A stretch of DNA of 64,000 bases, taken from contig NZ_CP049239.1 of assembly GCF_015679985.1 (NCBI RefSeq), positions 806,001 through 870,000 of the forward strand, in the 5' to 3' direction. Of this stretch, positions 57,579 through 64,000 are shown one piece after another. The number at the start of each line of letters is the position of its first letter. Positions within the stretch are counted from its first letter, which is position 1. The position numbers and the translations under genes were made by a program. The notes beneath the pieces are model-generated. The model did not search any database, was not told the DNA's origin, and was given only the letters and a program-made list of their open reading frames with translations. The DNA comes from Campylobacter concisus (GTDB taxonomy: Bacteria; Campylobacterota; Campylobacteria; Campylobacterales; Campylobacteraceae).

Positions 57579-58847
57579 TTACTCCTCAAGCCTAGTAATA
57601 TTTGCACCAAGGCCTTGAAATTTCTCTTCTAAATTTTCATATCCTCTATCAAGGTGATAAATTCTATGTACCAAGCTTTCGCCATTTGCTATAAGAGCGG
57701 CTAGTATCAGCGCTGAGCTGGCTCTAAGATCTGTCGCCATTACATCGGCTGCATTTAGCTTAGCTGGTGCATAAACGCTTGCAATATGCCCATTTAATTT
57801 AATATCCGCTCCCATTCTAGCAAGCTCACTAACGTGCATAAAGCGGTTTTCAAAAAGCCTCTCATCTATCGTGCTAACGCCATTTGCTGCAAGACAAAGC
57901 GCCATAAATTGAGCTTGCATATCTGTTGGAAAGCCCGGATACTCAGTGGTTCTTATCTCTACTGGTTTTATCTCTTTTGCTGGCAATATCGTGATCTTAT
58001 CGCCGTCTACTTCGATACCAAAGCCCATCTCTTCAAATTTATTTAAAATAGCCGTCATATGGGATGCATTTGCCTTTGTGACTGAAATTTTGCTATTTGT
58101 TATAGCTCCAGCACAAAGGTATGTGCCAGCCTCAATCCTATCAGGGATGACCTCGATATCGCAAATTTCAAGCAATTTTTGGCCGCTTCCAGTTATCTTT
58201 AGTTCACTTGTGCCGATGCCTTCTATTTTAACGCCACTCTTAGCCAAAATTTCACAAATTTGCACCACTTCAGGCTCAAGCGCTACGTTAAAAAGCTCTG
58301 TCGTACCGTGCGCTAGAGCTGCAGCCATGATGATATTTTCGCTGCCAGTTACGGTGATCTTATCAAAAACAATCTTTGCGCCTTTTAGGCCATTTGGTGC
58401 TGTTGCGACGACGTAGCCTTGCTTTATTTCGATATTTGCGCCCATTTTCTCAAGTGCACTTAGGTGCAGGTCTATTGGTCTTTGTCCGATCGCACAGCCT
58501 CCAGGAAGGCTCACTTCGCAGTGGCCAAAACGTGCAAGAAGCGGTCCAAGCGTTAAGATTGATGCTCTCATCTTTCTAACGATGTCATAGTTTGCAGTCG
58601 TCGAGCTTACACTGCTTGTGTCTATGCTTAGTGAATTTTTATCTTTAAATTCGCACTTTGCTCCTAGATTAGTTAGCAGTTGGCAAAGCGTTTTTATATC
58701 AGCAACATTTGGGATATTTGTTAAATTTACACTTTTTTTTGCGAGTAAGGTTAGGGCGATAATAGGTAGAGCAGCATTTTTAGCACCGCTTATTTTTACT
58801 TCGCCACTTAATTTGGCATTTCCTTTTATCTTTAAATAGTGCATCAT
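57579..58847 (-). CDS. murA: UDP-N-acetylglucosamine 1-carboxyvinyltransferase MurA
   Basis: A 422-residue first enzyme of peptidoglycan synthesis: [56 protein letters not shown] with the active-site Cys (the fosfomycin target, in the usual sensitive Cys form), and [18 protein letters not shown] at 58847 or 58844; own -10 at 58884. Confidence 0.97.
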   Translation of the reverse strand: MMHYLKIKGNAKLSGEVKISGAKNAALPIIALTLLAKKSVNLTNIPNVADIKTLCQLLTNLGAKCEFKDKNSLSIDTSSVSSTTANYDIVRKMRASILTLGPLLARFGHCEVSLPGGCAIGQRPIDLHLSALEKMGANIEIKQGYVVATAPNGLKGAKIVFDKITVTGSENIIMAAALAHGTTELFNVALEPEVVQICEILAKSGVKIEGIGTSELKITGSGQKLLEICDIEVIPDRIEAGTYLCAGAITNSKISVTKANASHMTAILNKFEEMGFGIEVDGDKITILPAKEIKPVEIRTTEYPGFPTDMQAQFMALCLAANGVSTIDERLFENRFMHVSELARMGADIKLNGHIASVYAPAKLNAADVMATDLRASSALILAALIANGESLVHRIYHLDRGYENLEEKFQGLGANITRLEE

Positions 58848-58883
58848 TGTTTTTTGCCTTAAGAAAATATGTTTTTTGCCGAT

Positions 58884-58889
58884 ATTATA
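58884..58889 (-). promoter_or_regulatory. -10 element of the murA promoter
   Basis: TATAAT on the minus strand about 37 bases before the murA ATG. It heads the minus-strand run down to moeA. Confidence 0.55.
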
Positions 58890-58986
58890 TTGCTTTTTAA
58901 CTTAGAATAAAGAAAGCAAAGCACTATTTCCGGTTCATTTACGTTTAAAAGTTAAAATTGCAAATACTAAAATTTTGGATATAAAT

Positions 58987-59667
58987 ATGTCAAATTCAAT
59001 AAATAAAAAAATCTTTTTTATACTTAGCATTATATTTTTTACAGGTTGTTCTTTTACCTCTAACCAACCGACAACTCCGCAAAATGAAACAAATCAAACC
59101 GTAACTTCAAGTGTTGATTTTAGTGAGCAAATGATTGGCGAAATCATAGATGAAGATGATGATAGAGAAGATAAAAAATTTGGTTCTTTTTTTAAAAAAT
59201 ATCTAAATACAAGAGCGGGTGGTGATTGTTCTGGCTTTGTTTCTATCGTAAATGCAAAGTATCAAAATATGTATTTTGATGAAAAGACAATAAATCACTA
59301 CTACGATAATGGCGGTAGAAAGTCAAAAGCGATCTATAATTTTTATGAAAGTAAAAATTTAATTACTCATAAAAATCCAAAAATAGGCGATCTTGTATTT
59401 TTCTCAAATACTCTTGGCAAGGGTGTTCAGAAAAATAAAGATAAGAAAAATATCACTCATGTTGGCATAGTTACAGCTGTTCTTGGCGATGAGACGGTAA
59501 AATTTATACATAATTCTGGCGGAAAGATAATTCATAGCTATATGAATCTAAAACAAAAAAATGTGCATCTAAAAGGAAATCAAGAAATAAATAGCTACCT
59601 TGTAAGGTGTTCAAACTCAAGTTGCTTGGCAGCAAATAGATTTGCTGGATATGGCAAAGCAAAATAA
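58987..59667 (+). CDS. NlpC/P60-family lipoprotein, putative cell-wall hydrolase
   Basis: A 226-residue lipoprotein with signal sequence and lipobox IIFFTGC. ATG at 58987 is preferred over the TTG at 58975 because GGA lies at the right distance. After an acidic Asp/Glu linker (IIDEDDDRED) comes a papain-like core: catalytic Cys in GGDCSGFVS, GDLVFFSNT, catalytic His in ITHVGIVTAV, and a third polar residue near FIHNSGGK. NlpC/P60 enzymes cut peptide bonds of peptidoglycan stem peptides. Divergent from murA; monocistronic. Confidence 0.8.
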   Translation: MSNSINKKIFFILSIIFFTGCSFTSNQPTTPQNETNQTVTSSVDFSEQMIGEIIDEDDDREDKKFGSFFKKYLNTRAGGDCSGFVSIVNAKYQNMYFDEKTINHYYDNGGRKSKAIYNFYESKNLITHKNPKIGDLVFFSNTLGKGVQKNKDKKNITHVGIVTAVLGDETVKFIHNSGGKIIHSYMNLKQKNVHLKGNQEINSYLVRCSNSSCLAANRFAGYGKAK

Positions 59668-59775
59668 ATCAGAAATTTTTACTAAAAACCTTTTAAAACA
59701 AATACTAGGCTCAAATTTTAAGCATTATTTATATAAATTTACACTCGTAAATACAGATTTATATAAAGAGAAAAT

Positions 59776-60585
59776 ATGAATTTTTTTGATGAAATTTGGG
59801 AAATTTTAAATGAAGGCGAGATTGGGCTTAAATTTTTAAAATTTGAGCTATTTTATGAGAAATTTAAACGAGATTTTAATATAAATTTTTGTGAAAGCTC
59901 TAAATCAAATGAGCTAATAACGCCTAGCTATGCAAAATTTTGTGAAGTAGTTAGCATGAAAGAGCTAAACAAAAAAGTAAAGCCAAAGGATAAAAATTTA
60001 AATTTTATCCACTCGGTAGCTCATATTGAATTTAGTGCTATTGACATTGCGCTTGATGCTTGTTATAGATTTAGAAATTTGCCAAGAGAATTTTATGAAG
60101 ACTGGCTAGAAGTAGCTGAAGATGAGATCAGACACTTTTGCATGATAGAAAATTTGCTCTTAAAGCAGGGCGGTAGATACGGCGAGCTAAGTGTGCATGA
60201 TGGGCTTTTTATCGCACTTCAAAAGACTTCAGATAGTCTAACTAGCCGTATGGCGCTACTGCCAAGATATATGGAGGCAAATGGGCTTGATGCAAATGCT
60301 CATATCATAAAAAGGCTTGAAGGCGAGGGCGGGCAAGAAGAGCTAATAGAGTGCCTAAAAGTCATATTAAAAGAGGAAGTTTCTCACGTTTATAAGGGCG
60401 ATAAGTGGTTTAAATTTGCCTGTAAAAAAGAGGGCATTTACGAAAATAGCTACTTTGACATTATCTTAAGTTTGTATCCAAATTCATTTAAAAATGTTAG
60501 AGAGATCAATGAGCAAGATCGCTTAAAAGCTGGATTTAGCAAAGAAGAGCTTTGCTTGATAAAGAATTTCTCAAAGGAGAGATAG
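59776..60585 (+). CDS. DUF455 ferritin-like protein
   Basis: A 269-residue all-helical protein. The metal-binding pattern of a ferritin-like fold is clear: VAHIEFSAIDIALDA (E and H), VAEDEIRHFCMIENLL (ExxH), EGEGGQEELIECLK and LKEEVSHVYKGDKWF (ExxH). It is DUF455 (COG2833). Relatives are di-iron proteins, but no reaction is assigned that I know of. The stop overlaps the sixA start by one base. Confidence 0.85.
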   Translation: MNFFDEIWEILNEGEIGLKFLKFELFYEKFKRDFNINFCESSKSNELITPSYAKFCEVVSMKELNKKVKPKDKNLNFIHSVAHIEFSAIDIALDACYRFRNLPREFYEDWLEVAEDEIRHFCMIENLLLKQGGRYGELSVHDGLFIALQKTSDSLTSRMALLPRYMEANGLDANAHIIKRLEGEGGQEELIECLKVILKEEVSHVYKGDKWFKFACKKEGIYENSYFDIILSLYPNSFKNVREINEQDRLKAGFSKEELCLIKNFSKER

Positions 60586-61079
60586 TGAGTAAAATTTATT
60601 TCATAAGACATTCAAAAGCGGTTGATGAGAATAAGGATGGAGCCAAAGATGCCTTAAGGGAGCTTAGTCAAAAAGGCAAAGAAGACGCTAAATTTATGGC
60701 AAATAGACTAAAAATGTATGATGTGATGCCAGAGGCTATCTTTTCAAGCAGCGCTAAAAGGTGCGAGCAAACGGCAAAGATTATCGCTAAAACTTTAAAA
60801 TTTAAAGAGGAAATCGATCTTATAGATGAGCTTTATGATATAAGCTTTGAAGATCTTTTAAAATTTGTCAAAAATATAGATGAGGGTTTGGATGAAATTT
60901 TTATCATCACACACAATCCAAGCATAACTGAAATTTGCGAGTATTTAAGTGATTCATCAATAGACAATATCCCAACTTCTGGAATATTTTGCGTTGAGTT
61001 TGGATGTAAATTTAGTGAGTTAAAAGAGGGTGGTGCAAAAGCGTTATTTTTTGACCACCCCAAAAAACATCAAAGATAA
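60585..61079 (+). CDS. sixA: Phosphohistidine phosphatase SixA
   Basis: A 164-residue histidine-phosphatase superfamily member: IYFIRHSKAVDENKDG (RH catalytic motif), FSSSAKRCEQTAKIIAK, and FIITHNPSITEICEYL with the second His. The length and layout match SixA, which removes phosphate from HPt or phosphohistidine proteins. GTG at 60585 follows AAGGAG and overlaps the DUF455 stop; an ATG 11 codons upstream lies in that gene. Confidence 0.88.
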   Translation: MSKIYFIRHSKAVDENKDGAKDALRELSQKGKEDAKFMANRLKMYDVMPEAIFSSSAKRCEQTAKIIAKTLKFKEEIDLIDELYDISFEDLLKFVKNIDEGLDEIFIITHNPSITEICEYLSDSSIDNIPTSGIFCVEFGCKFSELKEGGAKALFFDHPKKHQR

Positions 61080-61088
61080 TTTAACACT

Positions 61089-62348
61089 TTAGTTTTTATC
61101 TTCAAAAATTTCGTTATATGAAGTAAAAATTTGCTCGCTTAGATCTTCTATTTTTTTAGACTTATCAACAAAATAATTTAAATTTTGTTCGTTATAGCCG
61201 GAGGCTGACTTCTCGAGCAAGAGTTTGATTTCATTATTTAGCGACGCTGTAAGCTCTTTTGACTTATCAAAATTTTTATTTTGCTTGTGTTCGCTTATAC
61301 TTTCGTTCTCATACCAATCTAGCAGACTTTGCGCTAAATCACGTATTTCCTCGCTGTATCCTTGCTCGTTTATAAGATCGGAGTACACTTTGGTTTTGTA
61401 AGCGATTTGTGAAATTTTTGCGATTATAGCAAAGGTTTTATTTTCGACATATTTTGATGTTTGAGCAGTATTTTGTGCGTTCGCATTAAACTCGCTCAAT
61501 ACCTTTTTGAAATTTTCTACATTTTGTGTTGTTAGTTTAGAAATTTCATCGATTTTTTTAGAATTTTCATCGATATCATTTACCTCTTGCTGAAGTGTTT
61601 TTATATTGACTTCTATGTCGCTTGCGGCTTTTTGTGTGTTTTCAGCTAGCTTTCTTACCTCATCAGCAACTACCGCAAAACCACGTCCGTGCTCTCCTGC
61701 ACGAGCAGCTTCAATGGCGGCATTAAGAGCAAGCAGATTTGTCTGATCGGCAATATCTTTTATTAAATTTAAAACAGAGCTTATTTCAGAAGCCCTAGTG
61801 CTTAGCATGCCAGTAGCATTTGAGCAGCTTTGTACTAGACCATCAAGCTCTCCCATGTTTTGACTAAGCTCGACGATGTTTGACATATTTTCTCTTGCTA
61901 TTTGTGCAGTTTGTCTAGCATCTGTTGCTGTTTGGCTTAAATTTTTGATACTTTCATTTAGATCATCTCTTACATAATTTATACCATTTATGCCGTTTCC
62001 AAGTTTGTCAAGCTCGCTTGATAGAAGACCTCTAACCTTGCTTTTTTGGCCGTCTTTTATACCAATGACTCCATTGCTCATAGATATGGCATTTCGTTTA
62101 AATAAACCCCTAAACCCTTCTACAAATATATTTCTATATGTTTTTGAGTTTTGTGCAGCTTGGACTGAGGTTGAAATTTCACGTTGAAGCGCCTCAACTT
62201 GATCTAGCAAATCATTTATGCCAAGGGCGACTTCATACATCTCGTCCTTTTCTCCAACATTTACAATGCGAGGCTCTAGTATGCCATTGCTTGCCGATTT
62301 GACAACACTTAAAATCTCATTTATTGCATTTGATTTTTTCTTAAACAT
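61089..62348 (-). CDS. Soluble methyl-accepting chemotaxis receptor with CZB-like C-terminus
   Basis: A 419-residue receptor without membrane segments. An N-terminal HAMP-like helical region ([20 protein letters not shown]) leads into a signalling coiled coil with the tip [20 protein letters not shown] and [20 protein letters not shown], which binds CheA/CheW. The C-terminal 100 residues ([30 protein letters not shown]) resemble a CZB domain but lack its His/Cys zinc ligands. The PAS gene lies 2 bases upstream, so the two probably form a bipartite energy/redox sensor as Aer or CetA/CetB do. Confidence 0.88.
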   Translation of the reverse strand: MFKKKSNAINEILSVVKSASNGILEPRIVNVGEKDEMYEVALGINDLLDQVEALQREISTSVQAAQNSKTYRNIFVEGFRGLFKRNAISMSNGVIGIKDGQKSKVRGLLSSELDKLGNGINGINYVRDDLNESIKNLSQTATDARQTAQIARENMSNIVELSQNMGELDGLVQSCSNATGMLSTRASEISSVLNLIKDIADQTNLLALNAAIEAARAGEHGRGFAVVADEVRKLAENTQKAASDIEVNIKTLQQEVNDIDENSKKIDEISKLTTQNVENFKKVLSEFNANAQNTAQTSKYVENKTFAIIAKISQIAYKTKVYSDLINEQGYSEEIRDLAQSLLDWYENESISEHKQNKNFDKSKELTASLNNEIKLLLEKSASGYNEQNLNYFVDKSKKIEDLSEQIFTSYNEIFEDKN

Positions 62349-62350
62349 AT

Positions 62351-62851
62351 CTAGAACCTTTGCAAGTTGTTTATAAATTCATCATAGCTTGTTGATTTTT
62401 CTTCCAAAAATTTTAATAAATATTTTTTAGATGCTTCAATACCGCCATCTCGTTCTAGCTCAAGTAATTTTGCATAAAGTGGTTTTATGATCTCTATCGC
62501 TTTTGCATTTGGCTTACGTCTAACAGAATAGTAGCCAACGATATTATCTTGCTGATCAAGCGAGGCTGTGATATTGCCAAATACCCAGTAAAATCCACCA
62601 TTGAGAGTTTTATTTTTAATAAAGGCAAAAATTTCCTCTTTATTTTGTATGCGTTCCCAAAGTAGCTTGAAAATAACTCTTGGCATATCAGTGTGTCTTA
62701 TTATATTGTGCGGTTTTCCCAAGAGATCGCCTTGTTTTACTCCTACGATATTTAAAAAAGGCTCGTTGCAATAAGTGATCCTTCCTTTTGTATCTGTTTT
62801 TGAAACTAAAAATGCGTTCTCATCAACGCCATATTCTCTTTCTATAGGCAT
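62351..62851 (-). CDS. PAS-domain protein, CetB/Aer-like
   Basis: A 166-residue protein. Residues about 10-120 are one PAS domain of the Aer/CetB sort: [41 protein letters not shown] (the NIIRHxDMP motif), [15 protein letters not shown] and [14 protein letters not shown] or heme is the usual cofactor in this class. A helical tail follows. It is encoded directly before the soluble receptor, so it is likely its sensory partner. Confidence 0.88.
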   Translation of the reverse strand: MPIEREYGVDENAFLVSKTDTKGRITYCNEPFLNIVGVKQGDLLGKPHNIIRHTDMPRVIFKLLWERIQNKEEIFAFIKNKTLNGGFYWVFGNITASLDQQDNIVGYYSVRRKPNAKAIEIIKPLYAKLLELERDGGIEASKKYLLKFLEEKSTSYDEFINNLQRF

Positions 62852-62872
62852 TTTACTCCTTTAAATGTTGAT

Positions 62873-63205
62873 TTAATTTTTAACAGCTTTTGCCATATCC
62901 CACATTGGCATAAATATACCAAGGGCGAGCAAAAGCACCATAGCTGCGATAAATATTAGTAGTATCGGCTCAATATAGTTTGAAATATTATCAATAATAT
63001 CATTAAATTTCACTCTATAATAATCAGTAACTTTTTGTGTCATGTCATCTAAGCTACCACTTTGTTCGCCAGCACCTATCATTTGTATAAGCATACCCTC
63101 ATAAAGCCCAGTTTGCCTAAAGGCCTCGGTTAAGCTTATGGTTCTTGAGATGTTTATGGTAGCTGTTATTATATCTTTGTACTCGATATAAGATATAAAA
63201 AAGTC
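62873..63205 (-). pseudogene. C-terminal fragment of a type II secretion F-type protein (CtsF-like)
   Basis: In frame from just after a TGA, the minus strand reads DFFISYIEYKDIITATINIS, SLTEAFRQTGLYEGMLIQMI, GAGEQSGSLDDMTQKVTDYY and EPILLIFIAAMVLLLALGIF. This is the second half of a GspF/PilC/CtsF inner-membrane protein (GEQSGSL is the hallmark). About 111 codons remain of the usual roughly 400. No start or ribosome site precedes it apart from the 41-codon frame at 63331, with which it shares frame but is separated by a TGA. Non-functional as it stands. Confidence 0.82.
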
Positions 63206-63331
63206 TCACTTTAGAATATTCTTTGAAAGACTTAGCGTATCGACATTGCTATTAGAAAATCTAAAACCTTCATATTCATAAGGATCTAGCGTAACGATTG
63301 GATTATCGTTAATTTTTCTAAGCTTTAACAT
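63206..63331 (-). other. 41-codon reading frame, probable 5' remnant of a deleted gene
   Basis: ATG at 63331 follows a good GAGGT site. The product starts MLKLRKINDNPIVTLDPYEY and ends SNSNVDTLSLSKNILK at TGA, directly and in frame with the T2SF fragment. It is not the N-terminus I would expect of a GspF-type protein. In other Campylobacters ctsE lies just before ctsF, so it may be the start of a GspE/CtsE-type gene joined to the end of ctsF by a deletion. That is inference; it could also be a genuine small peptide gene. Confidence 0.4.
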
Positions 63332-63390
63332 AAAAATTTACCTCATAATGCTCTAATTGGGCTGTATTTTAATATTTTTACAATAAAAAA

Positions 63391-64000
63391 TCAATAACCA
63401 ATTATTTTATTAAGGCTCTTTTCTTCTTTACTCCAGCCCTTCTTAACGACTACATCGAGCTTTAGAAAGACCTTTGATCCGGTTAAATTTTGTATTAACT
63501 TTCTTGCAAAAATTCCTATTCGTTTTATCGTTTCACCATTCTTACCGATGATCATACTTTTGTGAATTTCGCGCTCAGTGATGATGCTTGCAAAAATTTC
63601 AGTAATGCCAGGTTTTTCTTTTACGCTTTTTATGATCGCATCGCTAAGATATGGGATCTCATCGCTTAAATTTTCATAGATCGCTTCAAGTATAAATTCT
63701 CTAAAAATTTCCTTTTCATTTGTTGAAGTAAGAAATTCTGGATCGTAAAAGTACTCATGCTCTGGCAAAAGCTTACAAATTTCATCAAGAAGCGGCTTTT
63801 TATAGGTAGGCTGCTTGGTGCTAAAAGTAAGCAAAGATGCAAATTTATCTTGAAATTTTTGATACTGGGTGATCTTTTCTAAGACTTTAGCATTTGAGCT
63901 TTCATCAACTTTTGTTAGCACTAATATGTGTGGTTTTTCTGGATTTAGAGCTAGAAATTTCTCATAGTCGCTTGTATCATCATGAATAGGCGCTAAGAAT
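63391..64000 (-). CDS. era: GTPase Era, 5' end outside window
   Basis: The 3' part of Era, open to the window edge. Visible are the G4-like block [10 protein letters not shown] (usual NKxD is TKVD here) and the C-terminal KH domain, with [24 protein letters not shown] and [16 protein letters not shown]. Era binds the 3' end of 16S rRNA during 30S assembly. An in-frame ATG at 63921 is internal. The P-loop and G2-G3 motifs are upstream of the edge. Confidence 0.93.
   Translation of the reverse strand, partial: FLAPIHDDTSDYEKFLALNPEKPHILVLTKVDESSNAKVLEKITQYQKFQDKFASLLTFSTKQPTYKKPLLDEICKLLPEHEYFYDPEFLTSTNEKEIFREFILEAIYENLSDEIPYLSDAIIKSVKEKPGITEIFASIITEREIHKSMIIGKNGETIKRIGIFARKLIQNLTGSKVFLKLDVVVKKGWSKEEKSLNKIIGY

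Noticed and set aside
63206-63208. TGA read as selenocysteine in a fused protein
   Set aside because: The surrounding family has no selenocysteine position here, no SECIS-like hairpin is evident, and the protein would still lack most of the T2SF domain.
1-64000. CRISPR arrays, insertion sequences, prophage, attachment sites
   Set aside because: No spaced direct repeats, transposase motifs or integrase genes were found while reading the window; the single tRNA shows no duplicated 3' end nearby.

Overview
The window is chromosomal DNA from a member of the Campylobacterota, almost certainly a Campylobacter. The base composition is AT-rich, with very frequent AAATTT. Promoters are -10 driven (TATAAT, often as TGnTATAAT) with no consistent -35. 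Gene neighbourhoods match what I recall of Campylobacter and Helicobacter: glnA-cheZ-U32-purE-DUF3972-glyQ-nif3-waaA-ffh-rpsP-rimM-trmD-rplS, and tgt-mlaEFD-aroB-mscS-mtaB-FtsH-like. The C. concisus/curvus/showae side of the genus is likely, but I cannot fix the species without a search.

Layout. 1-2.3 kb: end of a flavin disulfide oxidoreductase and two tandem cysteine-rich Sel1-repeat lipoproteins. 2.3-3.0 kb: a gutted pseudogene of a 2-hydroxyacyl-CoA dehydratase/activator fusion. 3.0-5.1 kb: a PilM/PilN/PilO-like trio, probably competence machinery. 5.1-9.7 kb: acyltransferase, miaB, HP0268-type protein, nusA, GNAT. 9.7-17.5 kb: outer membrane barrel, small helix-turn-helix protein, rho, the ccoI-ccoS copper pair behind a structured leader, dnaX, and a LysE-type exporter. 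17.6-32.8 kb: glnA and a PHP phosphatase on the minus strand, then a long plus-strand run from cheZ to rplS. 33-45.8 kb: CorA-like and tgt (minus), then the Mla lipid-transport operon, aroB, MscS, mtaB, a protease-dead FtsH relative, and mogA. 46-58.8 kb: an almost unbroken minus-strand run from murA down through moeA, tRNA-Gly, flgA, ubiX, coaD, tmk, hisS, speA and aspC to thiSFGHE. 59-64 kb: an NlpC/P60 lipoprotein, a DUF455 ferritin-like protein, sixA, a soluble chemoreceptor with a PAS partner, a deletion remnant of a type II secretion-like operon, and the 3' part of era.

Most of the window is core housekeeping: translation and tRNA modification (miaB, mtaB, tgt, trmD, rimM, glyQ, hisS, rplS, rpsP), protein targeting (ffh), envelope synthesis (murA, waaA, mla), thiamine and molybdopterin cofactors, and chemotaxis and flagella (cheZ, flgA, receptor/PAS). 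I see no prophage, insertion sequence, CRISPR array or genomic island. The best second-look items are: flgA, which has no ordinary start codon and begins at the last base of a tRNA; the FtsH relative with every zinc-site residue replaced (HEAGH became YQGAK); the switch-like leader of ccoI; a zinc-ligand-less CZB-like tail on the chemoreceptor; and two decayed loci, one of which suggests a lesion in DNA uptake. No computation or database search was run. Family names come from reading motifs, and statements about other genomes are from memory.
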